Source: CAXBNB01 sp040151475 (GTDB taxonomy: Bacteria > Bacteroidota > Bacteroidia > Cytophagales > Cyclobacteriaceae). From it: DNA of 42,164 nt. The translations under genes were made by a program, and so were the position numbers. Under the pieces are notes generated by a model, which did not search any database, was not told where the DNA came from, and saw only the letters and a list, made by a program, of their open reading frames with translations. Below, piece by piece: positions 1 through 7,308 of the stretch; the first letter of the stretch is position 1, and each line of letters starts with the position of its first letter. The stretch covers positions 1-42,164 of the forward strand of contig NZ_JBDKWG010000079.1 of assembly GCF_040151475.1 (NCBI RefSeq). Reading direction: 5' to 3'.

Positions 1-89
1 CTTGCCAAGTGATCTTCAGGTAGCCAATCGTTAAGGTCATGTGGCATAAAAGAAACTTGTTCTCTATCCGCTCCAATAAATGATATCAT
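1..89 (-). CDS. IS1182-like transposase, N-terminal fragment (runs off left edge)
   Basis: Twenty-nine codons from an ATG at 89 read leftward to the window edge. The translation begins MISFIGADREQVSF and continues MPHDLNDWLPEDHLAR. The W-L-P-E-D-H-L-A-R run is typical of the DUF772 N-terminal region of IS1182/IS5-type transposases, which carry out DDE cut-and-paste transposition. The catalytic part lies outside the window, so intactness cannot be judged. The next 50 bases to the right hold a likely terminal inverted repeat (about 121-140), as expected for the 5' end of a transposase gene. Family assignment rests on 29 residues only; another DUF772-bearing IS family is possible. Confidence 0.7.
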   Translation of the reverse strand, partial: MISFIGADREQVSFMPHDLNDWLPEDHLA

Positions 90-140
90 GCCCCAAGATA
101 TAAATAATTGGGTGGTTTATTAAGTCCGACAGACTCCTAG
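1..140 (-). mobile_element. End of an IS1182-like insertion sequence
   Basis: The transposase start at 89 and the motif taagtccgacagactcctag at 121-140 together look like one end of an insertion sequence. The motif ends in the palindrome CTAG (137-140), a plausible target. The XRE gene to the right reads through this motif and takes its stop codon from it, which is what an insertion into that gene would produce. The other end lies left of the window, so the matching inverted repeat and any target duplication cannot be checked here. Confidence 0.55.
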
Positions 141-455
141 AGCTTTCGTTTGTTTGTTCTTTGTACGATAGGTTAAAATTGCAGGGATAATGATATTTCC
201 GAAAGGCAAAAGCAAAAAAGATAGAGATGATATATTGATGATTTTGGCGCGACTTATTTCAGAGTTTTGATTTTCGTTTTGGAAAAGTATTTCAGGTTCG
301 GTTTCTAAGGCTTTTGCAAGAGATTTAAGTGTAAAGCCTTTAGGTATATTTCCTGCTTCAATTCGTTGAATGGTTCTTAAAGAAAGTCCTGATTTTTCAG
401 CAAGTTCGGATTGGGTTAGATTTTTTTCTTCTCTTAAAATTTGAACTTTATTCAT
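120..455 (-). CDS. XRE-family HTH regulator with membrane segment, 3' end truncated by IS
   Basis: The preferred start is the ATG at 455, which gives 111 residues beginning MNKVQILREEKNLTQSELAE. An upstream in-frame extension to 587 exists but runs through a hairpin and has no family resemblance. Residues 4-58 form a Cro/C1-type helix-turn-helix (LTQSELAEKSGLSLRTIQRIEAG). A hydrophobic segment follows at about 72-95 (SSLSFLLLPFGNIIIPAIL). Bacteroidota regulators of this type normally continue with a second membrane helix. Here the protein ends KALGVCRT, and those last residues are encoded by the apparent IS terminal repeat. The gene is therefore probably a truncated derivative. DNA binding may survive; the membrane-sensing part is likely damaged. 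Its regulatory target is unknown. Confidence 0.7.
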   Translation of the reverse strand: MNKVQILREEKNLTQSELAEKSGLSLRTIQRIEAGNIPKGFTLKSLAKALETEPEILFQNENQNSEISRAKIINISSLSFLLLPFGNIIIPAILTYRTKNKQTKALGVCRT

Positions 456-498
456 TATTTTAACCACTTCACTTATGATTTTTAATTTTCTGCTAATG

Positions 499-568
499 GC
501 GCACGCAGGTAAAGCCCGTTCCTTGTAAAAGTATGAAATATTTTGGAAAGGGACGGGTTTTACTCGCC
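499..568. repeat. Long imperfect hairpin upstream of the XRE gene
   Basis: Two arms face each other around gtatgaaata: gtaaagcccgttcctt (509-524) and aagggacgggttttac (548-563). They pair at 14 of 16 positions, and the mismatches can form G-U pairs in RNA. An outer GGCG/CGCC pair closes at 499-502 and 565-568. The structure lies 44-113 bases upstream of the XRE start, so it could be a structured leader, a terminator of a lost gene, or a small palindromic repeat. No second copy was seen in the window. Confidence 0.45.
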
Positions 569-632
569 AGTTGTCAGATGCAGCCACCGATGAGGATCAC
601 TGGTGGAGAACTTGTATGCACCATTGATATAA

Positions 633-779
633 AAAACCATAGATGCTTATTGTAGCTGTTTGAAAAGTACCGAACGTACTTTAGGTAAGCCAATTAATAA
701 ACTTGGAGAATCAGAGTTGTATCAATATATTTACGACCTTATTAATCACAAGAAAATATTAAAATCCAGTCAAAAGTAA
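633..779 (+). pseudogene. Orphan C-terminal coding remnant
   Basis: An open stretch of 48 codons ends at TAA 777-779 and is preceded in frame by TAA at 630-632, with no ATG near its beginning. It reads KTIDAYCSCLKSTERTLGKP and later ELYQYIYDLINHKK. The composition is protein-like (a Cys-rich start, then an amphipathic helix), and the frame stays open with sensible codons. This looks like the tail of a decayed gene in the same eroding region as the IS end. I do not recognise the family. The rest of 569-972, between this remnant and the downstream stop codon, shows no gene or clear signal. Confidence 0.3.
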
Positions 780-972
780 TTGGTTGGTGCTTTGAAACTA
801 TACAACCTCATGGTACTGGATTGGAGTAAATTTAGGCCTTTTTTTATTCCCTTGATCTTTGAAGTCCATTACTTAACCCTCTTCGGATTATCTGCAAGAA
901 AAATCTTCCTGCAATTTAATCGATCGTTATTTTAGGTTTCTAAGTTCAAACCTTTCTACTTTTTTTGAAGAG

Positions 973-3900
973 CTACTTACCCAAATAAGCAAACAAATCC
1001 CTGATCTCCTGATCGGACAATGACTCCAGAATCCTTTCTGGCATAATTGACATTTTTTGAGCTTCCATCAATTTGATCTCAGTGGATGACAATATCGTTT
1101 CGGTTCCACCCAAAGGTTTAATGGTCACATTCCCGCCACTTCTGTCTTTTATCGTGCCGATTATTACCTGACCGTCTGTTTTGAGGATCCGATAATTCAC
1201 ATATCCCTCACGTATATCGGCATTTGGATTCACAATATTGAGTGTAAGGTAATTCACATTGTCTCTATCGTATCCGGTCAATTCTGGTCCAATATCTCCA
1301 CCTTCTCCAAACAAACGATGGCAACTGCCACAACTTCTCTGATAAATCAATTGACCAGTTTTGATGTCACCATTTTTTGATTGGAGGGCACTGCGCACCC
1401 TTTCTATCTCTTGTTGCTTTTCGCTGGAAGAGGCAATTTTCACTTCCGGCCAGAAGGCATCTACCTGGCTCACAAGATCAGGGTTGTCCAACATCTTGAT
1501 TTGCCTTACGATATCCAGCGGTACTTCTTCTTTTTTGATTTCTCTTTCATCTACTATTTTGGACAGCAATGCACGAGCCCATGTGGCCCTGCTTGCAAAT
1601 AGCCTGAAGCATTCATTTCTGAGGTCCAGATCAGCCCTGATTTTATGCTGATACGCATTGGCTATGGTTGTACCGATTGTATTGTCTTCGTAATGCTTGA
1701 GCGATTGAATACTTGCCAGTCTTATTCCGGCTGAATACCCCTGATCTTCTGCTATTGCTAACAATACCGGGACAGCCGTAGGTTGGTTGATCTCTCCAAG
1801 AATGCGGATGTAGGAGAGCCGTTCTAATTTCGGTGCATTTTTATCTGCAATTATTTCCAGTGCCTCGGCTACTGCTCTGGCTGAATTTTGTCTCATGCTA
1901 AGGGCGAGTCGTCCTTCTCCAAATTCAGCTTGATATTGCTCGATGATTTTGGCCAAATTCTCAGGAATTTCAGAAATGTCACGCCCCCTTAGGCCTTCCT
2001 GCAATCCATTCATCAGAATTTGCTTGGCTTCATTTGAAGGAGAAAGTTCAAACAATTTGGCACAAGAACTGTAATTCTCATAGCCTCCTTCAAGTGCATA
2101 TCTTTGGATCAGACGATACAGAACGAATTCTTTTACCAGAGGCTGTTCCCATAGACTTTTGTCTTCAAATAGAGCCAGCAATTCTGCTCTGTCACTAATT
2201 GCCTTTGACTCAACTGTCCACCAGATAAACAATCGGTTGTCCCGGTCATAGGCAGTAACTTGATTTTGTAGAAGACCAGAAATAATGGGAATGGCATCAG
2301 AACCAGTCAGACGTTTGGCGGTAGAAGCCAATTGTCCTAAAACTTCAAGTTGCTTTTCTGAAGAAGTCAAAGTAGCCAGCTTATTTGCTACTGAAGGTTC
2401 CAATTTATTCCCATTTCGATCTGCTAATAACCGTACAGCCCAAAGCCTGACATACGGATCATTGTGATTCAAAGCGGTATGCGCAGTTTCCTGATCCAAC
2501 CCATTGGTGAGGTTAACTGCCCAAAGTGCCTCTAAAGCGGATTGAGGCTCATCATTTTCCAACATGTCCTTCAGTAGAGGAAGTATCGACTTGTCTCTTC
2601 GGTCTCCGATCAGCCTCAATGCCTGTTGACGAAACCATTTGTTGTTATTGGTGAGCAGTGCTACCAACTCTTCGCTGGTAAAAATACTCAAGTCAAAAGG
2701 CTCAACCTTGGTGGTTGTCTTATTCCTCAGTCGATAGATTCTTCCGGTACTTTTATTCCATGTATCCCTTGGATCGATATGAGAAAGGCGACTGTCATAC
2801 CAATCTGCGAGGTAAACCGCACCATCAGGGCCAGCCTTGATGTCAACAGGTCTAAACCAATTGTCTTCTGTCTTTAATATGATCTCTTCATCTATATTTG
2901 AGAAAGAAGAACCTTGCGCTTCGAGTTTGGTGGTTCTTACAAAATTCAATAAAGGATTGATGGCTATTATTTTGTCATTATAGGCCTTGGGTAGGCTTCC
3001 TCCATCGTATTTAATCCAGGCATGGGTAAACCTGACCTGATCACCGACCAAATCCATCCCGTGGATATAGCCCAAAGCATAGGGGTTGGTAAGCGCCCCA
3101 TGTTTTCCCCAGTTTTTTTGATAGTACCCTCCTTGTTTGTAATAAAACCCTCTGGCATTTCCATTGTCCCCTGAATACACCCTTCCCTTTGCATCAATTT
3201 CAACATGAAAGGTATTTCCACCCCCTTCAGCAAAGATTTCGAAAACCCGGGACTCAGGATGGTATCTCCAAATAGCCTGCCCTTTGAAGTGAACGTTCTT
3301 GGATGCTTTTGAATTAATGGTAGCATGGGTAGTACTACCCTGAGCCCCGTAAAGCCACCCGTCAGGCCCCCAGCGAAGGCTATTGGCTACTGCATGGGTG
3401 TCTTCCAGGCCAAAGCCTTCCAAATGTACTTCCGGATCCCCGTTTGGAATACCATCTCCATCGGGATCGGGATATGCTACCAAATATGGTGGGGTCAACA
3501 CCCATATTTTTTTTCTCCCCAGACAAACACTGGTTGCTATGTTCAGCCCTGTGATCGCATCTGTAGATTTGTCGTAAGTACCATCTCCATTGGTGTCTTC
3601 GAAAATTGTGATTTTATCTGCACCCCTTACTCCGTTTGGTGGTGGTTGGGGTACTTTATCAAATACGGCCCTTACATGATTGTCGATATCCACCACTTTC
3701 ACTCCTTTGGGATAGGGATACTGGTTGTATTGCACCACCCAAAGTCTTCCTCTGTGGTCAAAATTGAGTTCGACTGGCTGGTGGATTTGAGGTTCTGCTA
3801 AAATCAGATCCAGTGCAAGGTCATCTGCCATTTTGAAATTTTGAATGGCAATCTCAGCGGGAGTTGATTTTGAATCATCAGATTGAACGCCTCTGCCCTC

Positions 3901-4074
3901 AAAAGCTTCCATGTAAGTTTTCACTTCCTCATTGCCAGCTATTTCGTCTAAGGGCACATTTCTGGATGCGGGATTTTGATCTGAGCAGCCCACTAAGGTT
4001 ATAATAGCTAAAAGGAAAAGGGTATCAAAAAAGTCAAAAGTGTTTGTACCTTTTGGTGTCAAATTTAGAGGCAT
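973..4074 (-). CDS. PVC-type membrane-anchored dehydrogenase with HEAT repeats and C-terminal cytochrome c domain (lipoprotein)
   Basis: The start is the ATG at 4074 (1033 residues); a TTG directly before it is also in frame. The N-terminus is a lipoprotein signal, with a hydrophobic run and the lipobox TLVGC near residue 30, so the protein should be tethered to a membrane. Residues about 70-450 resemble the beta-propeller of the PVC-type dehydrogenase family (glucose/sorbosone dehydrogenase-like), with typical stretches such as GPDGWLYGAQGS and GPDGAVYLADWYDSRLSH. Residues about 465-860 are alpha-helical, HEAT-like. The C-terminus is a heme-binding domain with one CGSCH motif (about 915-919) and a later Met-containing SIMPERI segment that may supply the distal ligand. 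The likely role is oxidation of a sugar-type substrate, passing electrons to the attached cytochrome; the substrate is unknown. It stands alone, with no co-directional neighbour. Confidence 0.88.
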   Translation of the reverse strand: MPLNLTPKGTNTFDFFDTLFLLAIITLVGCSDQNPASRNVPLDEIAGNEEVKTYMEAFEGRGVQSDDSKSTPAEIAIQNFKMADDLALDLILAEPQIHQPVELNFDHRGRLWVVQYNQYPYPKGVKVVDIDNHVRAVFDKVPQPPPNGVRGADKITIFEDTNGDGTYDKSTDAITGLNIATSVCLGRKKIWVLTPPYLVAYPDPDGDGIPNGDPEVHLEGFGLEDTHAVANSLRWGPDGWLYGAQGSTTHATINSKASKNVHFKGQAIWRYHPESRVFEIFAEGGGNTFHVEIDAKGRVYSGDNGNARGFYYKQGGYYQKNWGKHGALTNPYALGYIHGMDLVGDQVRFTHAWIKYDGGSLPKAYNDKIIAINPLLNFVRTTKLEAQGSSFSNIDEEIILKTEDNWFRPVDIKAGPDGAVYLADWYDSRLSHIDPRDTWNKSTGRIYRLRNKTTTKVEPFDLSIFTSEELVALLTNNNKWFRQQALRLIGDRRDKSILPLLKDMLENDEPQSALEALWAVNLTNGLDQETAHTALNHNDPYVRLWAVRLLADRNGNKLEPSVANKLATLTSSEKQLEVLGQLASTAKRLTGSDAIPIISGLLQNQVTAYDRDNRLFIWWTVESKAISDRAELLALFEDKSLWEQPLVKEFVLYRLIQRYALEGGYENYSSCAKLFELSPSNEAKQILMNGLQEGLRGRDISEIPENLAKIIEQYQAEFGEGRLALSMRQNSARAVAEALEIIADKNAPKLERLSYIRILGEINQPTAVPVLLAIAEDQGYSAGIRLASIQSLKHYEDNTIGTTIANAYQHKIRADLDLRNECFRLFASRATWARALLSKIVDEREIKKEEVPLDIVRQIKMLDNPDLVSQVDAFWPEVKIASSSEKQQEIERVRSALQSKNGDIKTGQLIYQRSCGSCHRLFGEGGDIGPELTGYDRDNVNYLTLNIVNPNADIREGYVNYRILKTDGQVIIGTIKDRSGGNVTIKPLGGTETILSSTEIKLMEAQKMSIMPERILESLSDQEIRDLFAYLGK

Positions 4075-4262
4075 CAATATTTGTACTTTGGATTTAAAAT
4101 AGATTTGTATTGTAAACCTAAAAATAACTCAAAATCATTGAAAACCTGAGGCTCATTAATATTTGATGAAAAAGCTAGGCGATCTTCATAGCTGAATGAA
4201 CTGTATGTTTTATATATCTATCAGTTTTTAAGTCAATGATGCTCACCGCTACTGGTCATTTC

Positions 4263-4410
4263 AGGGCAAACGCATTTAAAAACTAACCACCTTACCGCAC
4301 TCGTTGCGGTATCTTTTAGAGTCACAGCTAACCCTAACAGACCCCAGAACAACTTGCCTGACGGCAGTCAGGAGTCTGGGGGTAATAGAATTTTTAAATG
4401 CGTTTGTCCT
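4263..4410. repeat. 148-bp palindromic element, copy 1 (MITE-like)
   Basis: Terminal inverted repeats match at 19 of 20 positions: agggcaaacgcatttaaaaa (4263-4282) against the complement of 4391-4410. Inside are a stem-loop TACCGCA/TGCGGTA (4293-4299, 4305-4311), a stem CCCCAGA/TCTGGGG (4342-4348, 4375-4381) and a nested stem CCTGAC-ggca-GTCAGG (4357-4372). There is no credible coding sequence. A second copy lies at 8268-8415. The layout suits a non-autonomous mobile element; a structured RNA is an alternative. Confidence 0.75.
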
Positions 4411-4756
4411 GCTGGTTATTTCCTTATTTCTAACAATTCGTTTTCTAATGCTGTTTTGTGGCTTGCTGTACACTATTCAAAGTGCCGAGTAGCAAATCAT
4501 TTTTCTCATATTGGTCAGTTGACAGGTCATACATCTCCTGGTTGCCGTCAGCACTAACTATTAGTTGTCACGAATAGCCCGGCCATCATTTATGCGCCAA
4601 AGTGCTTTTTATTTACTTCAGTTCGCAGGAGTTTTTGATTTTCAGAACTCATTGGTTTTCTAAACCGTTGTGAGCTTCGGCGGATTTCACTAGTTTAGTG
4701 CTATTCACAGTTGGAGGGCATACAAACCGATAGCTGATCGTTGCGGCTAAAATGGG
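4411..4756. other. Gene-free stretch between the palindromic element and the serine hydrolase
   Basis: This stretch of 346 bases has no credible open reading frame and no recognised RNA. Short inverted repeats are present, such as aactattagtt near 4556 and cactagtttagtg near 4690. The base composition is more mixed (patches of GC such as cttcggcgg) than in neighbouring intergenic DNA. It may be imported DNA that arrived with the downstream gene, or the long leader of that gene. Confidence 0.4.
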
Positions 4757-5791
4757 ATGACAAAAAAACAATCAAAACTGACAATTAGAATTTTATTGTT
4801 TCTTGGAACAATAATTTCTTTATACTTTGTTCCCTGGCCTATAGTAAAAGCATGGATAACACCACTGCCTAAAACAGTTCAGGAACAAGTAAATAAAGTG
4901 ACTGATTATGGGTTTGACGGGATTATTGTTTATGTAGATGAAAAAGGTGAAAACCCTGTATTTTATACTGCGGGTTATAAAAACAGAGAAGACAAAATAC
5001 CTGCCGACCCTCATTCATTGTTCAAAATCGCAAGTGTTAGCAAACTATACACTGCAGTTGCTGTTGCCAAATTGGTAAATGACGGACGTGTGTCTTTGGA
5101 TAAAACACTTGCTGATTATTTTCCTGAACTTACAGGGAGAATTGAAAATGCCGATAAAATTACCGTAAGAATGATGGTTCAGCATCGGAGTGGTATTCCC
5201 AATTATACCGACACTTATAATTATTGGGTTCATCCAAAACAAAATGACAAAGAACGGTTGGAATTGGTACTTGATTTGCCGGCGAACTTTGAACCCGGTA
5301 CAGGCTTTGAATATAGTAATACAAATTACTTATTGCTTTCCAAGCTTATAGAAAAAGTAACAGATGGAAGCAAATCTCAATACATTAAAAAAGAAATTTT
5401 AGACCCGTTGAATCTCAAAAATACTTATGGTTCTATTCGTGATGTCAATTTAGATGATGTCATGAGTGGCTATTACGTTGGCTATGAAAACGATTTAAAG
5501 ACAGATGATAATGGTGTAATGTTGGCTACAGCGGAGGACTTGGGTAAATTTATAAGAGCTCTAAATGATGGCTCTGTATTTAAGGATAAAAAAGAGCAGG
5601 AAATCTATACCTCAATTTACAAGTATGAACATACGGGCTTGATTCCTGGTTATCAAACGATTGCCAAATATCACAAAGATATTGATGTGGTAGTCATTCA
5701 ATTCACAAACACTGTCAACTTTGAAGGCTATAACTGGAATTTATCGGAAATCATGTATGATCGTATTGTAAAGATTCTGAATAGTAATTGA
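4757..5791 (+). CDS. Serine hydrolase of the class C beta-lactamase / penicillin-binding family, membrane-anchored
   Basis: The protein has 344 residues. A single N-terminal hydrophobic segment (about 10-30) serves as signal or anchor, placing the catalytic part outside the cytoplasm. The family's active-site set is visible: S93-V-S-K96 (nucleophile and general base), Y186-S-N188, and H292-T-G294 in place of the usual KTG/HxG box. HRSGIPNY at about 143-150 is also typical. Members include peptidases, esterases and beta-lactamases, so the substrate cannot be given; resistance to beta-lactams should not be assumed. The gene stands alone, preceded by an unusual 346-base non-coding stretch and followed by a two-way terminator and a tRNA gene. 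That setting is compatible with insertion next to a tRNA. Confidence 0.85.
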   Translation: MTKKQSKLTIRILLFLGTIISLYFVPWPIVKAWITPLPKTVQEQVNKVTDYGFDGIIVYVDEKGENPVFYTAGYKNREDKIPADPHSLFKIASVSKLYTAVAVAKLVNDGRVSLDKTLADYFPELTGRIENADKITVRMMVQHRSGIPNYTDTYNYWVHPKQNDKERLELVLDLPANFEPGTGFEYSNTNYLLLSKLIEKVTDGSKSQYIKKEILDPLNLKNTYGSIRDVNLDDVMSGYYVGYENDLKTDDNGVMLATAEDLGKFIRALNDGSVFKDKKEQEIYTSIYKYEHTGLIPGYQTIAKYHKDIDVVVIQFTNTVNFEGYNWNLSEIMYDRIVKILNSN

Positions 5792-5807
5792 ATCTTTTTA
5801 AAAAGAC

Positions 5808-5843
5808 AAAATCCCTGACAAACAATATGTTGTCAGGGATTTT
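5808..5843. terminator. Bidirectional terminator between serine hydrolase and tRNA-Leu
   Basis: A perfect 13-bp stem, aaaatccctgaca (5808-5820) with tgtcagggatttt (5831-5843), encloses a ten-base loop. It carries A-rich flanks on one side and T-rich flanks on the other, so it can end transcription of the converging hydrolase gene and the tRNA. Confidence 0.8.
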
Positions 5844-5845
5844 AG

Positions 5846-5927
5846 TACCCAGGGCCGGAATCGAACCGGCACGGCCAAAGCCACTAGAGTTTGAGTCTAG
5901 CGCGTCTACCAGTTCCGCCACCTGGGC
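5846..5927 (-). tRNA. tRNA-Leu (anticodon CAA)
   Basis: Read on the minus strand, this is an 82-base tRNA with a long variable arm, as in Leu tRNAs. The acceptor stem is GCCCAGG/CCTGGGT. The D-arm contains GGCGGAACTGGTAGAC, the anticodon stem is CTAGA/TCTAG around the loop CTCAAAC (anticodon CAA, reading UUG), and the T-arm contains GGTTCGATTCC. The discriminator is A, and CCA is not encoded. A phylum-type promoter lies about 80 bases upstream. Confidence 0.95.
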
Positions 5928-6006
5928 ATTTGGAATTTGGTGTGTTTTCCCATCAATATATGATAGCAATCCAACACCATTCTGGTAACCTTTCGTAAAA
6001 GGGATG

Positions 6007-6037
6007 CAAACTTATTTAAAGATTTGAACTAATCAAA
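6007..6037 (-). promoter_or_regulatory. Promoter for tRNA-Leu (-33 TTTG, -7 TAAGTTTG)
   Basis: On the minus strand, TTTG (6034-6037) and TAAGTTTG (6007-6014) are separated by 19 bases. This is a full match to the Bacteroidota consensus TTG-N17-23-TAnnTTTG. Transcription would start near 6000, giving a leader of about 70 bases to be trimmed from the tRNA. Confidence 0.6.
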
Positions 6038-6063
6038 TTAGATTTTGAAATATCGGAAATTAT

Positions 6064-6348
6064 TTATTGGCGCACATAAGAATGTGCTATTGGTTTGGCT
6101 GAGAATAGGGGTTTGGTTTTTGCCCAAACTGCTTTAAACAGTTTTGATTTCCGGTATTCGTCCAGCTTTTGCTCATTTTGCCAGTGGCTGTAGGTGGTGT
6201 AAACACAGGCAGCATGAGCGTCTTTTAAAAGTTCGAGGTGAGTACATCCATCAAAGTTCCGAATCTTATCTTTACTCTCATTGAAAATGGTAAGAAAGTC
6301 CTCTTCTTTATTTTCCTCAAAAGTCATTCTTACTATTCTGATGATCAT
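6064..6348 (-). CDS. ABM-domain (antibiotic biosynthesis monooxygenase fold) small protein
   Basis: The protein has 94 residues and a single ferredoxin-like ABM domain. It opens with MIIRIVRMTF, has FDGCTHLELLKDAHAACVYTTYSHW across the middle and ends in the AVWAKTKPLFSAKPIAHSY pattern usual for this family. Members act as small monooxygenases, heme-degrading enzymes or stress proteins, and the length is normal. The start codon overlaps the stop of the DUF62 gene by four bases (ATGA), so the two are translationally coupled and probably form an operon. The actual substrate cannot be read from the sequence. Confidence 0.8.
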   Translation of the reverse strand: MIIRIVRMTFEENKEEDFLTIFNESKDKIRNFDGCTHLELLKDAHAACVYTTYSHWQNEQKLDEYRKSKLFKAVWAKTKPLFSAKPIAHSYVRQ

Positions 6349-7136
6349 GGCTGCTCAATCATAAAGTCTATAAATACCTGATCATCCACTTTCAATCCCA
6401 GCAATCTGGAACCATTGCCCTGGTTGATGCCTACTTCCAGTTTGCCCTGTGTATTAAAATAGACAAAGCACTCACCTGCCGACACTTCATTGGCAGCTTT
6501 GTTCAGTTTCTTCAGTTTTTCTTTTCTAAAGCTAATTTCGAATTCAACATCGCCATTGATCTTCATTATATTTTCAAAATCTGTTTTTTTGATGTTGGTG
6601 ATCAGGTTGCCATAGTGATCTACTCTAATGATATTTCCGGCGATTTGTTTCTTGGTAGTTTTTGCTATTGATGGGGTTCTCCTTACGATTTCATCCACGG
6701 AAACCCCCATGTCATAAATCCTTTTTCCGCTTGCCAGGCCAGCAGCAGCAGGTGCAAATATTTCCTTGGCAGGAAAGCTGGATTTTTTAGGATTGATGCT
6801 GTTGATATCCACAATAGTTTTAGAAATCTGACTGCTGATCAGGCTCATAATGCCATTGTCATAGCCCACAAAGTAATGGTCTTCCAGCATCATTGCGATC
6901 ATTTTGGCATTGGAAATACCGGATTCAGAAACGGCCACAAGGTGGATGGTGCCCTTAGGAAAATCTCTAAACACCTCACCCAAAACATAGGCGGCATGAC
7001 CAATATCACAAACTTTTATTTCATGTGAAATATCAACAATATTGATGTTTGGGTTGACTCCAATAATGGCCGCTTTCACTGCCCCGACGTAGTGATCAGT
7101 GTTTCCAAAATCCGAAATAAAAGTTACGATCGCCAT
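6345..7136 (-). CDS. DUF62 / SAM hydroxide adenosyltransferase family protein, apparently lacking the catalytic triad
   Basis: The protein has 263 residues, normal for the family. The N-terminal pattern MAIVTFISDFGNTDHYVGAVK is diagnostic, followed by YDNGIMSLI (92-100) and a C-terminal beta-barrel-like half with VDHYGNLITNI. Characterised members split S-adenosylmethionine into adenosine and methionine using an Asp-Arg-His triad. By eye, the Asp position reads Ser (HLVAVSES, residues 65-72) and the His position reads Pro (SFPAKEIFAP, about 119-128), so the triad seems absent. Activity may therefore differ. The gene is coupled to the downstream ABM gene. A -7-like box TATTTTTG lies on the minus strand at 7251-7258, about 115 bases upstream of the start. 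Confidence 0.85.
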   Translation of the reverse strand: MAIVTFISDFGNTDHYVGAVKAAIIGVNPNINIVDISHEIKVCDIGHAAYVLGEVFRDFPKGTIHLVAVSESGISNAKMIAMMLEDHYFVGYDNGIMSLISSQISKTIVDINSINPKKSSFPAKEIFAPAAAGLASGKRIYDMGVSVDEIVRRTPSIAKTTKKQIAGNIIRVDHYGNLITNIKKTDFENIMKINGDVEFEISFRKEKLKKLNKAANEVSAGECFVYFNTQGKLEVGINQGNGSRLLGLKVDDQVFIDFMIEQP

Positions 7137-7308
7137 AGAGCCAATTGGAAATTATTGTTTATTTTGTGTGATCATTGTAGCCATTTTGCATATAGAGGAA
7201 TAAAATAAATGAATCCCTTTGTGATATTTGTAGTCTCCTGTGTATTGTTGCAAAAATATAAATTTTTACAGGACAAAAGATATTAGGATCACTAAATAGA
7301 AAATACAT

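Noticed and set aside
456..587. N-terminal extension of the XRE regulator to 587
   Set aside because: The added 44 residues read through the hairpin, and the helix-turn-helix normally starts within a few residues of the ATG at 455.
4276..4492. Open frames on both strands in and beside palindromic element copy 1
   Set aside because: They follow the inverted-repeat structure and have no protein-like composition. Copy 2 does not preserve them.
4490..4756. Integron attC-like cassette site upstream of the serine hydrolase
   Set aside because: The stretch feels cassette-like, but I could not find paired core sites (GTTRRRY/RYYYAAC) at proper spacing or an integrase gene.
5751..5988. Open frames on both strands across tRNA-Leu
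   Set aside because: They are produced by the tRNA and terminator sequence.
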